Shown: positions 8,344 through 15,397, numbered from the stretch's first letter. The stretch is DNA of 64,000 bases from Gemmataceae bacterium (GCA_901538445.1 LR594584.1:3071586-3135585), one strand, 5' to 3'. Translations and numbers: made by a program. The notes: generated by a model from the letters alone, not told the origin.

Positions 8344-8591
8344 CCTACCTATCCGAGCGGACCATGACGACGCTCGCGGCCTTCGTCGAGGCCACGGCCT
8401 GCGAGGTCTGGGACGACGCGCGGGTCCGGCTCGTGACGCCGCGGGGCAACTGGGAGCCGCTCGGCGAGGAGATCGACGAGCTGGTGGGCCGCGGGTGGCT
8501 GCGGTGCGACGGGGACCGGGTCGAGGCGACGGAGGCCGGCCGGTACTGGTGCCGGCGGTGGCTGGCACAACCCAAGGGGAACGGTCGATGA
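8340..8591 (+). CDS. Small hypothetical winged-helix-like protein
   Basis: An 83-residue protein with a GTG start overlapping the methyltransferase stop. An alternative ATG lies at 8364. The C-terminal half (IDELVGRGWLRCDGDRVEAT then EAGRYW) has the look of a short winged helix in which a strand pair follows a helix. It ends in ATGA, coupled to the RNase H gene. Function unknown. Confidence 0.5.
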   Translation: MTYLSERTMTTLAAFVEATACEVWDDARVRLVTPRGNWEPLGEEIDELVGRGWLRCDGDRVEATEAGRYWCRRWLAQPKGNGR

Positions 8592-9100
8592 GTGCGGTGG
8601 TTGCTGTGTACGCGGACGGAGGCGTCGTGGCCGTGAATCCGAGCCCGCACGGCGGGACGTGGGCCTGGTGCCACGTCGACGCCGACAACCAGCGGGTGGC
8701 CCACGCGAGCGGGTTCGTCCCGCCCGAGGTCGTGGGCCTGCCGACGGTGTCGAACAACGTGACCGAGCTGATCGCGCTCGTGTCGGCCCTCGAGGCGCTC
8801 CCCGACGGGTGGAGCGGCAACGTGTACACGGACTCGCTCAACGCCCTGTGCCGGGTGCGGGACCACGCGACGCAGAAGTTCAAGGCCTGCCCGGACCACC
8901 TGAAGGAGCGGGTCGTGAAGGTCCGCCGGCGGCTCGGGGCCCTGACGTTCACACTCCTCGGCGGGCACCCGACCCGGGCGGACCTGAGGGCCGGGCACCG
9001 GCCCGACGGCCTGCCGGTGAGCGAGCACAACGTGTGGTGCGATAAAAGTTGCGGCGAGAGGGCCAAGGACCGCGAACGCGTCGTCGGTCACGTCGCCTGA
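8588..9100 (+). CDS. RNase H-like nuclease
   Basis: A 170-residue protein of the ribonuclease H fold. The four acidic catalytic positions can be placed: YADGG near residue 10, the glutamate of NNVTELIALVSALEAL near 58, YTDSLNAL near 81, and the aspartate of NVWCDKSCGER near 150. The family cleaves RNA in RNA-DNA hybrids, and in phages it can remove replication primers. The ATG start overlaps the upstream stop, so it belongs to the early replication unit. Confidence 0.75.
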   Translation: MSAVVAVYADGGVVAVNPSPHGGTWAWCHVDADNQRVAHASGFVPPEVVGLPTVSNNVTELIALVSALEALPDGWSGNVYTDSLNALCRVRDHATQKFKACPDHLKERVVKVRRRLGALTFTLLGGHPTRADLRAGHRPDGLPVSEHNVWCDKSCGERAKDRERVVGHVA

Positions 9101-9135
9101 CCACCGAGACCAACCCCAACAAAGGACCCGCCCCG

Positions 9136-9867
9136 ATGGAAGCGATCAAGGTACTGGACCACGGATACGTTCGCCTCGTGGAGTGCTGGGGCCACGGCGA
9201 CGCCGGCCGGCCCGAGGACCGGCTCACCGACGACTTCGAGTGCGGCATCATCGAAGCGGCCCGGCAGAGCACGCAGGGCTCGTTCCGGGGCTGGGACCAG
9301 GACGAGAAGTTGTTGCGGTTCCTGTTCTGCAACCGGCCGCCGCACGCGACGCCGTTCGAGTTCGCCGGCATGGTGATCGAGGTTCAGGCCCCGATCTTCG
9401 TGTTCCGCGAGTGGCACCGGCACCGGACCCAGAGTTACAACGAGATGTCCGCGCGGTACGCCCCGCTGCCCGACCTGAACTACGTCCCGACCGTCGAGCG
9501 GTGCCTCATGGTGTCGGCCACGAACCGGCAGGCCGGGGCGGTGAATGGGTCGGACCAGATCGACGAGGCCGCCGCCCGGCGGTTCCGAGAGGATCTCCGC
9601 TCGCACTACGAGCGCACCGAGGCCATGTACCAAATTTCGCTCGCGTGCGGCTTGCCGAAGGAGCTGGCCCGCGTGTGCCTGCCCGTCGGCCGGTACTCCC
9701 GGATGCGGGCCTCGACCTCGCTCCGCAACTGGCTCGCGTTCCTCACGCTCCGGTCCGACCCCGGGGCCCAGTGGGAGATCCGCCAGTTCGCCGACGCCGT
9801 CGGCACCGTCGTCGCCGCCCGCTTCCCCCGGACGTGGTCCCTGTTCGCCGAGGGCAAGGGGGCGTGA
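9136..9867 (+). CDS. thyX: FAD-dependent thymidylate synthase
   Basis: A 243-residue ThyX, which makes dTMP from dUMP using methylene-tetrahydrofolate and FAD. The signature RHRTQSYNEMSARY lies at about residues 95-108, and the substrate-binding SLRNWLAFLTLR segment is near 195. Length fits the family. The ATG follows a purine-rich stretch (AAAGGA) 8-15 bases upstream. Phage copies of thyX raise the thymidine nucleotide supply for replication; this one sits with RNase H, a MazG-like protein and a resolvase, consistent with a DNA metabolism block. Confidence 0.93.
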   Translation: MEAIKVLDHGYVRLVECWGHGDAGRPEDRLTDDFECGIIEAARQSTQGSFRGWDQDEKLLRFLFCNRPPHATPFEFAGMVIEVQAPIFVFREWHRHRTQSYNEMSARYAPLPDLNYVPTVERCLMVSATNRQAGAVNGSDQIDEAAARRFREDLRSHYERTEAMYQISLACGLPKELARVCLPVGRYSRMRASTSLRNWLAFLTLRSDPGAQWEIRQFADAVGTVVAARFPRTWSLFAEGKGA

Positions 9868-9906
9868 CCCCGGGCCTTTTCAACCGCCCACCAATGGAGA
9901 TCGATC

Positions 9907-10311
9907 GTGACGCAGAAGACCAAGAAACCCGCCGCGAAGAAACCCGCGGCCAAGCGCAAACCCCAGACCCCGCCGCGGCCGCCACGGGCGGTGAAGGCCG
10001 TCCCCCCGGGCCCCGGCGACGAACTGGCCCGCGTCACCGCCGAGCGGGACAAGCTGGCCGAGTTCAAGGCGTACGTCCACGCCCGCATGGACGCCGCGGG
10101 CGTTCCGGTCGATCCCGACGGCCCGCACAAGGCCGAGGGGTGCCGGGTCGGCGGGCGGCTCGACCTGGTGCTCGCGGCGTGGCGGCACCAACAGGAACAG
10201 AAGCTCGCGGCCCCTGCCCCGCCCCCGTTCGACGGCTCGACGCCGTTCCTGACCACGACCGCCGGCCGCATCGACAAGACCCCCACCCCAGCCCAGGAGA
10301 GCGCACCGTGA
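9907..10311 (+). CDS. Hypothetical protein with histone-H1-like Lys/Ala/Pro N-terminus
   Basis: A 134-residue protein from a GTG start. The first ~35 residues are KPAAKKPAAKRKP-type repeats, like histone H1 tails or DNA-condensing peptides, so the end probably binds DNA or is a flexible linker. Residues 36-95 form a charged helical region (ARVTAERDKLAEFKAYVHAR). No catalytic motif is apparent. Its stop overlaps the next gene's GTG by four bases. Confidence 0.5.
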   Translation: MTQKTKKPAAKKPAAKRKPQTPPRPPRAVKAVPPGPGDELARVTAERDKLAEFKAYVHARMDAAGVPVDPDGPHKAEGCRVGGRLDLVLAAWRHQQEQKLAAPAPPPFDGSTPFLTTTAGRIDKTPTPAQESAP

Positions 10312-10628
10312 CCCGCACCGAGCACCTGTTGACGATCCTCGCCGAAGAGTCCGCCGAAGTGGCCCAGCGGGTGAGCAAGGCCCTGCGGTTCGGGCTCGCC
10401 GAGATCGAGCCCGGCCAGGAGAAGACGAACGCACAGCGGATCATGGACGAGGTGAACGATTTCATTGCCGTGTACCAGATGTTAGCCGGCCCGTTGGTCT
10501 CCCCGACGTGCCCGCTGTTCCGTGGCGACCCGCTCGTGTTCATGAGCCAGATCCGCGTGAAGCAGGAGAAGGTGGAGAAGTACCTCCGCTACTCGGCCGA
10601 GTGCGGGACACTCTCCCCGGCCCAGTGA
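10308..10628 (+). CDS. MazG-like nucleotide pyrophosphohydrolase-type protein
   Basis: A 106-residue all-helical protein. EHLLTILAEESAEVAQRVSK followed by MDEVNDFIAVYQML gives the EExxE-like and ExxD-like metal-binding pattern of the MazG / dUTPase-like all-alpha NTP pyrophosphatase fold. These enzymes hydrolyse (d)NTPs or related nucleotides to monophosphates, and phage versions shift nucleotide pools. The second acidic pair is only loosely canonical, so substrate cannot be told. Coupled to the gene upstream by a GTGA overlap. Confidence 0.6.
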   Translation: MTRTEHLLTILAEESAEVAQRVSKALRFGLAEIEPGQEKTNAQRIMDEVNDFIAVYQMLAGPLVSPTCPLFRGDPLVFMSQIRVKQEKVEKYLRYSAECGTLSPAQ

Positions 10629-10698
10629 CCGGTGACAGGTATACCGTGCGGGCGACCGGGCCGGCCCCGCACGAACCACAGGCCCCGAGGTGACGTCA

Positions 10699-11160
10699 AT
10701 GGCGAAGGACAAGGAACCGGCCCCGGCCCCCGAGCCGCGGCCCGTGGGCGAGCAGCTCCTGGACCTGGTCGGCCGGGCCACGCCCGACGACCTGAAGGCG
10801 ATCGACGACGCGATCGCCGCCAAGGACCGGGACCTCGCCGCGCTCCGGGCGGTGCGGAAGGTGCTGGCGGTCGCGGCGGGCGTCGAGGAGCCCAAGAAGC
10901 CCGGCCCGGGGCCGCGGAAGGAGAAGGCCGACGCCGACCAGCCCGGCCGCGGCGGGTCGATGGAGGAGCGGCGGGTGCGGTGCGCGAGGTACATCCTCAA
11001 GAACGGCCCGACCCCGGCGGCCGGCCTCGGGCGGCTGTTCGACATCCCGGCCGGGTCGCAGACGGGCGTCCTGTCGCACCCGTGGTTCCAGCGGACCGAC
11101 TCTGGCGTGGACCTGACCGCGGTCGGCCGGGCCGCGGTGCAGAAGCAGATCGACGACTGA
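10699..11160 (+). CDS. Hypothetical protein with C-terminal winged-helix-like domain
   Basis: A 153-residue protein. ATG at 10699 is preferred over a GTG at 10690 because GAGGTG lies at Shine-Dalgarno distance from it. Residues 10-60 are helical (DDLKAIDDAIAAKDRDLAAL), a Lys/Pro linker follows, and residues 90-150 look like a winged helix (CARYILKNGPTPAAGLGRLF, then HPWFQRTDSGVDLT). A DNA-binding role is plausible. The layout resembles small phage or Gemmata regulators, without a firm family match. Confidence 0.5.
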   Translation: MAKDKEPAPAPEPRPVGEQLLDLVGRATPDDLKAIDDAIAAKDRDLAALRAVRKVLAVAAGVEEPKKPGPGPRKEKADADQPGRGGSMEERRVRCARYILKNGPTPAAGLGRLFDIPAGSQTGVLSHPWFQRTDSGVDLTAVGRAAVQKQIDD

Positions 11161-11162
11161 CC

Positions 11163-11180
11163 CCCGCCCGCGCGGGCGAG
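11163..11180. repeat. Dispersed palindrome copy 5
   Basis: CCCGCCCGCGCGGGCGAG, starting two bases after the upstream stop codon and ending 18 bases before the RusA-like gene start. Confidence 0.85.
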
Positions 11181-11198
11181 ACCCGATGGAGGCCGACC

Positions 11199-11759
11199 GT
11201 GCCGACCGTCCGCCAGTGCGACGTGGACCCCGCGACCTGGGCCAAGCTCCGGGCCGCGGCGGGGGGCGAACCCCCTAAAAAACGGAAGCGGCCCGACGTG
11301 CGGGCGGCCGCGACCGGCCGGTGGTCGATCGCGCTCGCCCTCGCGTGCCGGGTGGTGAGCGAGGCCAACCGCCGGGACCACTGGACCGTACAGCGGCGGC
11401 GGGCGGAGATCCAGGCCGCGGCCCTGGACCGGGCGATCGAGGGGGCGGGCCTGTCAGGCCACGCGCCCCCGCTGCCGGTCGTGGTGACCTGGACGCACAT
11501 CGGGCCGGTCGAGCTGGACGACGACAACCTCGCCCGGGCGTTCAAGGCGGTCCGGGACCACCTCGCGAAGTGGCTCGGGGTGGACGACGCCGACCCGGGG
11601 GTAACGTGGAAGTACAACCAACTGGCCGGCGAGGCCGGCGTGACGGTGACGATCGCGAGCCGGGCGGACCCGGGGCCTTCGGCCACGTCTACCGGTGGCG
11701 GAAGCACCGGCCCGAACTGTTCGGCCGGCGGTGCCGCATCGTCGCCCGCGGGACCATGA
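11199..11759 (+). CDS. RusA-family Holliday junction resolvase
   Basis: A 186-residue protein with GTG start preceded by GGAGG. Residues about 45-155 match RusA endodeoxyribonucleases: a CRVVSEANRRDHW segment, then the metal-binding core ELDDDNLARAFKAVRDHLAK near 105-125, and GVDDADPGV near 127-136, supplying the conserved aspartates. RusA enzymes cut Holliday junctions during phage recombination and before packaging. The last ~25 residues (Gly/Ser/Pro-rich) do not look like RusA and overlap another frame with a conserved-looking small protein, hinting at a frame problem near the 3' end. Confidence 0.8.
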   Translation: MPTVRQCDVDPATWAKLRAAAGGEPPKKRKRPDVRAAATGRWSIALALACRVVSEANRRDHWTVQRRRAEIQAAALDRAIEGAGLSGHAPPLPVVVTWTHIGPVELDDDNLARAFKAVRDHLAKWLGVDDADPGVTWKYNQLAGEAGVTVTIASRADPGPSATSTGGGSTGPNCSAGGAASSPAGP

Positions 11760-11833
11760 ACTCGCGGCTCGTGGAGTTCGAGGACGGCACGCGGCACGTC
11801 GTCAGCGGCAACTCACTGAGGAGGGCCCCATGA
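11690..11833 (+). CDS. Small basic phage protein without a clear start codon
   Basis: In the frame +1 relative to the RusA-like gene, the sequence reads YRWRKHRPELFGRRC, then RIVARGTMNSRLVEFEDGTR, ending at TGA 11831-11833 in an ATGA overlap with the next gene. Its protein-like composition and the coupled stop suggest a real gene. However, the frame has no ATG, GTG or TTG close to the conserved part; the nearest are ATG 11756 (inside it) and GTG 11604 (deep in RusA). It may be translated by frameshifting from the RusA-like gene, or a start may have been lost. Confidence 0.35.
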   Translation, partial: YRWRKHRPELFGRRCRIVARGTMNSRLVEFEDGTRHVVSGNSLRRAP

Positions 11834-12114
11834 GCGACGGCGACGCGGCGCGGCTGGCGAGCGAGGCGGTCCAGGACTTCCACGCGAGTCTGGTGTGGGG
11901 GTACGACCCGGTGCAGCACGCCGAGCTGGAGCGGGCGATCGCGGACGCCATCACCCGGGCCGTCGCCGCGGAGCGGTCGCGGGCCCGGAACTTCGAGCTG
12001 ATGTGCCGGCGGCTCGCCCGGGTCGTTCCCGACGGCGTGCTCCGCCGGCAGGCCCTCGACCTGATCGGGCGGCTCGGCGACCCGACCGCCATCCTCCGCG
12101 ACGGTGACCAATGA
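11830..12114 (+). CDS. Small hypothetical helical protein
   Basis: A 94-residue protein whose ATG overlaps the preceding stop (ATGA), with GAGGAGG eight bases upstream as ribosome binding site. The sequence is predicted to be mostly helical (HAELERAIADAITRAVAAER) with no recognisable motif. It ends coupled to the TIGR02996 gene by another ATGA overlap. Confidence 0.5.
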   Translation: MSDGDAARLASEAVQDFHASLVWGYDPVQHAELERAIADAITRAVAAERSRARNFELMCRRLARVVPDGVLRRQALDLIGRLGDPTAILRDGDQ

Positions 12115-12668
12115 GCGACCGGGACGCCCTGCTGGCCGCGATCGTCGCGAACCAACTGGAAGACACGCCGCGGCTCGTGTACGCCGACTGGCTCGACGAG
12201 TTCGGGGCAACGGACCTCGACCGGGCCACGTCCGAGTTCATCCGGGTGAGCTGCTCGCGGAGCACGAGGCCGGGGGCGTCGATGCCCCGCGGCACGTACC
12301 CCTGGATCGAGAAGAACTGGCAGCGGCTGTTGCCCACGCTGTTCGCGAAGTACCCGCTGCCCGCGGCGACGCTGGAAGACGGCCACTGGGCGGGCTGGTG
12401 GCGGGACGGGCGGGTGGTCTCGACGCAGTGGACCGACGGGGTGCGGAACGGCCGGGGCAACCGCCACTTCTACCGGCTGTACCTCTCGATCGCCCGCGGG
12501 TTCGTGGAGCACGTCGAGCGGTGGGCGGTGAGCATCAACTTCCAGGTGGTGCCGCTGATCGCCGCGGACCAGCCGCTGTTCGCGGCCCAAGAGGACCACC
12601 GCAAGAAGCTCATGCGGAACATGCTCCGCGACCCGAGGCGGCCCGTCATCACTCCCGTGACCGACTGA
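12111..12668 (+). CDS. TIGR02996 domain protein
   Basis: A 185-residue protein whose first ~50 residues show the TIGR02996 signature: DALLAAIVANQLEDTPRLVY, ADWLDEFG, and TSEFIRVSCS. This domain is strongly expanded in Gemmata and relatives, with no established function. The rest is aromatic-rich (YPWIEKNWQRLLPTLF) and unassigned. Its presence in a phage operon suggests capture from the host. It is the last gene of the rightward early unit before the convergent leftward block. Confidence 0.75.
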   Translation: MSDRDALLAAIVANQLEDTPRLVYADWLDEFGATDLDRATSEFIRVSCSRSTRPGASMPRGTYPWIEKNWQRLLPTLFAKYPLPAATLEDGHWAGWWRDGRVVSTQWTDGVRNGRGNRHFYRLYLSIARGFVEHVERWAVSINFQVVPLIAADQPLFAAQEDHRKKLMRNMLRDPRRPVITPVTD

Positions 12669-12670
12669 CC

Positions 12671-12688
12671 CGACCGCGCGGGCGGGGG
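12671..12688. repeat. Dispersed palindrome, degenerate copy
   Basis: One core mismatch: GACCGCGCGGGC. It sits in the 20-base gap between the convergent ends of the TIGR02996 gene and the leftward ribbon-helix-helix-like gene. Confidence 0.6.
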
Positions 12689-12886
12689 CTACTTCGCCGC
12701 GTTGACCTTCCGGGCCTTCTCCAGCACGGCCGACCGGGTGAACTCGGCCTGGCTGATCCCGAGCTTGGCGACGGCGGCCCGGACCTCGTCCAGCTCGGCC
12801 GAGAGCACCTCCAGCCGGAGGCAGTGCCGGCCCTCCTTCGGGAGCTTCGCCGGCCGGCCCCGGCCCCGCTTCTTCTCAGCGGCCAT
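12689..12886 (-). CDS. Small basic protein, possible ribbon-helix-helix regulator with AT-hook-like start
   Basis: A 65-residue leftward protein. The N-terminus has KKRGRGRPAK, an AT-hook-like RGRP patch. The following LRLEVLSAELDEVRAAVAKL then GISQAEFTRSAVLEKARK is what a short strand plus two helices of a ribbon-helix-helix protein would look like. Such proteins commonly act as phage or antitoxin-type repressors. It is the last gene of the leftward block starting at 14808 and overlaps the gene upstream by 11 bases. Confidence 0.5.
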   Translation of the reverse strand: MAAEKKRGRGRPAKLPKEGRHCLRLEVLSAELDEVRAAVAKLGISQAEFTRSAVLEKARKVNAAK

Positions 12887-13331
12887 CGTCGCCCCCTTCG
12901 AGCGGCAGGCTGATCGCGTCGAGCTTGCGGTCCGGCTTGGCGGCCACGTAGGGCACCGCGGCCGGCGGCAGGGCGATCCCCTCGTGCCCCGCGATCGCGC
13001 ACCCGTCGAGGTGCTTGTCCCCGAACTTGAGCCACTTCATCGCCCGCAGGAACGCCTCCTTCTGCTCCCGCGTCTCGAACACGAACGCGCACCAGTATTC
13101 CGAGTCGGTCGCGGCCTTGAACCGCTCGCGCTCCGCTCTGGCCCGGTCCTTGAACGCCTTCCCAACCGCGTCGAGCGTGGCCCGGGTGTCGCCGTCGGCG
13201 GTGCCGGGGTAGTCGATGGGGCCGATGGGGTCCGGGTTCTCGTCCGCGAACAGGCCGCCCCCGTCATCCAGCCCCAGGCCGGGGCCGTCGTCGAACTCCA
13301 GGGCGTCGCCCCGCTTCTTCCCCTTAGCCAC
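12876..13331 (-). CDS. Hypothetical phage protein
   Basis: A 151-residue leftward protein. The first ~45 residues are acidic and Gly-rich, and the remainder contains AFKDRARAERERFKAATDSE, YWCAFVFETREQKEAFLRAM and KYL-like aromatic segments. Similar small proteins are seen beside PAPS-reductase-like genes in other phages, but I cannot name a family with confidence. It overlaps the genes on both sides by 8-11 bases, so it is part of the leftward operon. Confidence 0.55.
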   Translation of the reverse strand: MAKGKKRGDALEFDDGPGLGLDDGGGLFADENPDPIGPIDYPGTADGDTRATLDAVGKAFKDRARAERERFKAATDSEYWCAFVFETREQKEAFLRAMKWLKFGDKHLDGCAIAGHEGIALPPAAVPYVAAKPDRKLDAISLPLEGGDDGR

Positions 13332-14043
13332 GGCGGGCCTCCCGTTGAAGTTTGAACTCGTGCCGCTTCAGTTCCAGCTCGGCGAGCGGGAACCACTCCA
13401 GGATCTTCGCGTAGTCGTCGGGCCAGTGCCGCTTGATCCCGTGCAGGAACCGGAAGTCCACTCCGTCGAACGACCGGCCGAAGACGCGGTACTCGGGGGG
13501 CAGCTTGACCCCGCTGTCGCGGATCGTCTCGACGACGCGGGCCTTGTTCCAGTCCCAGACCGGGTAGAACGTGCGGATCTTCTCCCGGGCCCCGCCCCAC
13601 TTGTTGAACGCCATCCGCCGGGCCGGGGAGTCGCAGGCCCGGGTGCCGACCGCGATCCAGGCCCTCCCGTCGCCCAGTTTGTCCTCGCCGACGGCCTTCC
13701 GCAACAGGTCGTAGTCCAGGGCGGGCAGGCCGGCGGCGTCGAGCACCTCGCACCGGGACCGCTCGGGGGGCTGGAACACGAAGTTCGACAGCATCCGGTG
13801 CAGCGACGGGTGCGGCACCCGGACCACGGGCGTCTCGAACCACTCCTCGTAGTACCGCAGGCCGCGCTCCACGAACCCCAGGTCGGGGACCAGGTAGTAG
13901 TAGACCGGCACGATCCGCTCGAAGTGGCCCCGCATCGCGAGCCACGCCGCGATCGAGTCCTTGCCGCCACTAAACGCCAAGAGGACCGCGGGGTGAGCCG
14001 CGGCCATCTGTTGCACCACCGCGTCGCCCGTCGGCCACGGCAT
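13324..14043 (-). CDS. PAPS reductase / PP-loop ATP pyrophosphatase-like protein
   Basis: A 239-residue protein with the PP-loop SGGKDS at residues 25-30, the ATP-binding hallmark of the PAPS reductase/adenine nucleotide alpha hydrolase superfamily. Downstream are a VPVYYYLVPDL strand and a conserved IAVGTRACDSPARR segment. Phage members are common and poorly understood; related proteins modify nucleobases, transfer sulfur (DndC type) or adenylylate substrates. No partner modification genes are visible in the window, so the substrate is open. It is in the leftward block with small accessory proteins. Confidence 0.75.
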   Translation of the reverse strand: MPWPTGDAVVQQMAAAHPAVLLAFSGGKDSIAAWLAMRGHFERIVPVYYYLVPDLGFVERGLRYYEEWFETPVVRVPHPSLHRMLSNFVFQPPERSRCEVLDAAGLPALDYDLLRKAVGEDKLGDGRAWIAVGTRACDSPARRMAFNKWGGAREKIRTFYPVWDWNKARVVETIRDSGVKLPPEYRVFGRSFDGVDFRFLHGIKRHWPDDYAKILEWFPLAELELKRHEFKLQREARRG

Positions 14044-14058
14044 GGGTTCGCTCCTCGG

Positions 14059-14541
14059 TTAGACGCCGAACTTGGACGGGTGCGGGTGGTCGCTGCTGGC
14101 GACCCCGTACCCGTAGAACACCGCCCGCGGGTCGGCCCGCTCCGCCATCGCCCGGCCGCGGTCCACGCTCGCGCGGGCCGCCTCCGGGCAGTCGAACGGC
14201 CCCAGCAGCAGCCCGCGGCGGCTCCCGTCGATCACGCTGACGTAGTACCCACGGGCACAGAGCACCGTCTCGCCGCTCGGGAGCGGCCCGTTCTCCCCGC
14301 AACAGCAGAGGGAGTGGCACCACCCGCGGGCGGTCGGCGTCATCCGCTGCCCGAGGCAGATCGCGACGCCGCACGCCGCACAGTGGCTGTGGGTCGGCTC
14401 CGGCAGCACCACATCGGGCACCGGTTCCACGGGACGCGGAACAGCGGCTGGCACCGGGCACTCGTCCGCGAAGTCGTCGTCGGCCCACAACGCCCGTGCG
14501 GCCGCGTCGTACCGCTCCTTCGCCGTGCTCTTGCGGGGCAT
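14059..14541 (-). CDS. Cys-rich hypothetical protein
   Basis: A 160-residue leftward protein. A central HSHCAACGVAICLGQRMTPT followed by a GWCHSLCCCG segment provides four to six cysteines plus histidines spaced like a zinc ribbon. The C-terminal part contains GYYVSVIDGSRRGLLLGPF and is beta-rich. The likely role is metal-stabilised protein or nucleic acid binding. The start ATG is preceded by GGAGAG. No known family is recognised. Confidence 0.5.
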   Translation of the reverse strand: MPRKSTAKERYDAAARALWADDDFADECPVPAAVPRPVEPVPDVVLPEPTHSHCAACGVAICLGQRMTPTARGWCHSLCCCGENGPLPSGETVLCARGYYVSVIDGSRRGLLLGPFDCPEAARASVDRGRAMAERADPRAVFYGYGVASSDHPHPSKFGV

Positions 14542-14558
14542 GGGTTCTCTCCTGAAAA

Positions 14559-14588
14559 GGGCCGCTCGCCCGCGCGGGCGAGCGGCCC
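14559..14588. terminator. 30-bp perfect palindrome built around a repeat copy; possible terminator
   Basis: The 18-bp repeat CTCGCCCGCGCGGGCGAG at 14565-14582 is extended by GGGCCG and CGGCCC into a 30-bp perfect palindrome, lying between the stop of the 68-residue leftward gene (14602) and the start of the Cys-rich gene (14541). The GC-rich stem could form a strong hairpin in RNA, but no T-run follows, so intrinsic termination is uncertain. Confidence 0.5.
14565..14582. repeat. Dispersed palindrome copy 6
   Basis: Exact CTCGCCCGCGCGGGCGAG at the centre of the longest extended palindrome in the series, between two leftward genes. Confidence 0.9.
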
Positions 14589-14601
14589 GGGTGTCGGTCC
14601 G

Positions 14602-14808
14602 TCACGCCGGCACCACGAGCCGCTTCAGTTGGTCGGCCTGTGCGTCGCGGCCCAGTTCGTAGAGCTTGTCCACCGCGGCCACGAACGCCGACTCGTCCCC
14701 CTCCGCGGCCTTGATGACCAAGTTCCCCAGATCGGTGTCGATCTCCCGCCGCATCCGATCGCCCAACAGGATCAGCCGCGTCATCTCGGGCAGGGTGAAC
14801 TTCCTCAT
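14602..14808 (-). CDS. Small hypothetical protein, first gene of the leftward block
   Basis: A 68-residue protein starting MRKFTLPEMTRLILLGDRMR. The ATG at 14808 is chosen over an upstream one at 14859 because GGAGGAG sits at ideal distance. It is predicted mainly helical and acidic (LVIKAAEGDESAFVAAVDKL). Being first behind a divergent promoter flanked by inverted repeats, it could be a small regulator or immunity-type protein, but no DNA-binding motif is certain. Confidence 0.55.
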   Translation of the reverse strand: MRKFTLPEMTRLILLGDRMRREIDTDLGNLVIKAAEGDESAFVAAVDKLYELGRDAQADQLKRLVVPA

Positions 14809-14824
14809 ACCGGCTCCTCCGATT

Positions 14825-14891
14825 GAATTTCCGCATGCATATATTCTTACCCCACACAACCGGCCCTGTCAATAAGTGCATGCGGAAATTC
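14825..14891. promoter_or_regulatory. Operator-like inverted repeat pair
   Basis: GAATTTCCGCATGCA (14825-14839) and its exact reverse complement TGCATGCGGAAATTC (14877-14891) are separated by 37 bases. They bracket the predicted leftward promoter in the most AT-rich stretch of the prophage, between divergently oriented genes. This is the layout expected of a repressor-controlled switch. The binding protein is not identified. Confidence 0.65.
14844..14872 (-). promoter_or_regulatory. Predicted leftward sigma-70-type promoter
   Basis: Read on the minus strand, a perfect TTGACA -35 (14872-14867) is followed after 17 bases by TAAGAA (14849-14844) as a weak -10; TATATG lies a few bases further. 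It points to the gene at 14808 and is bracketed by the inverted repeats. Confidence 0.55.
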
Positions 14892-14904
14892 CGGGCGGAT
14901 TCTC

Positions 14905-14912
14905 GTGACATC
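14905..14912 (+). promoter_or_regulatory. GTGACATC motif, copy 1
   Basis: GTGACATC followed by CCACCGGC, 31 bases before the GTG start of the 40-residue gene at 14944. The identical 16 bases recur at 24451. Confidence 0.55.
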
Positions 14913-14943
14913 CCACCGGCGTCACACACGAGGAGGGCGGACC

Positions 14944-15066
14944 GTGGACGCAGCGACCCAGAAGAGCATCCGCCGGAACAACGACCGGCGGGTGAAGAAC
15001 CTCCGCAACGACATCCGCAGCCGCAGCGCCTCGTCCCCGGCGGCGGCCCGGTCGAGCGGCACCTGA
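14944..15066 (+). CDS. Very small basic protein
   Basis: A 40-residue frame from GTG, preceded by GAGGAGGG at Shine-Dalgarno distance. It is Arg/Asn-rich (KSIRRNNDRRVKNLRNDIRS) with a Ser/Ala tail. It is the first rightward gene after the divergent control region and downstream of a GTGACATC motif. The size makes the call tentative; a small DNA- or protein-binding regulator is possible. Confidence 0.4.
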   Translation: MDAATQKSIRRNNDRRVKNLRNDIRSRSASSPAAARSSGT

Positions 15067-15067
15067 C

Positions 15068-15085
15068 CTCGCCCGCGCGGGCGGT
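15068..15085. repeat. Dispersed palindrome copy 7
   Basis: CTCGCCCGCGCGGGCGGT, core exact, starting one base after the stop of the 40-residue gene. Confidence 0.85.
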
Positions 15086-15102
15086 GCCACAGGAGAGTTC
15101 AA

Positions 15103-15348
15103 GTGGTCATGTCGTACCCCTACACCGTGTACTCGGTCGCCCTGCTGTACCTCAGTAGGGACGGCACGAAGCACATCCTCTCGTCCCAACTCATCCACGA
15201 GAGCGGTCGGAACCCACTCGCGACGGACGAGGTGGTGCGTCGGGCACGGGATGCGTTCGACAGGGGCTACAACTCTGCGGCGAACGGTGACCGGTCCGGG
15301 TGGGTCGATTCGACCGCGGCCGCCAGTTACGCCATCGTGGACCGGTGA
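15103..15348 (+). CDS. Small hypothetical protein
   Basis: An 81-residue protein; the GTG start at 15103 is at good distance from AGGAG, with an alternative ATG at 15109. It reads MSYPYTVYSVALLYLS, then a DEVVRRARDAFDRGYNSA helix. Base composition is less GC-biased than neighbours. No recognisable domain. It lies between the control region and the terminase genes. Confidence 0.5.
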   Translation: MVMSYPYTVYSVALLYLSRDGTKHILSSQLIHESGRNPLATDEVVRRARDAFDRGYNSAANGDRSGWVDSTAAASYAIVDR

Positions 15349-15397
15349 CCAGAACAGGCCGGCCCGCCCACCTCAACTCCACACTTGATTGCTCGCG

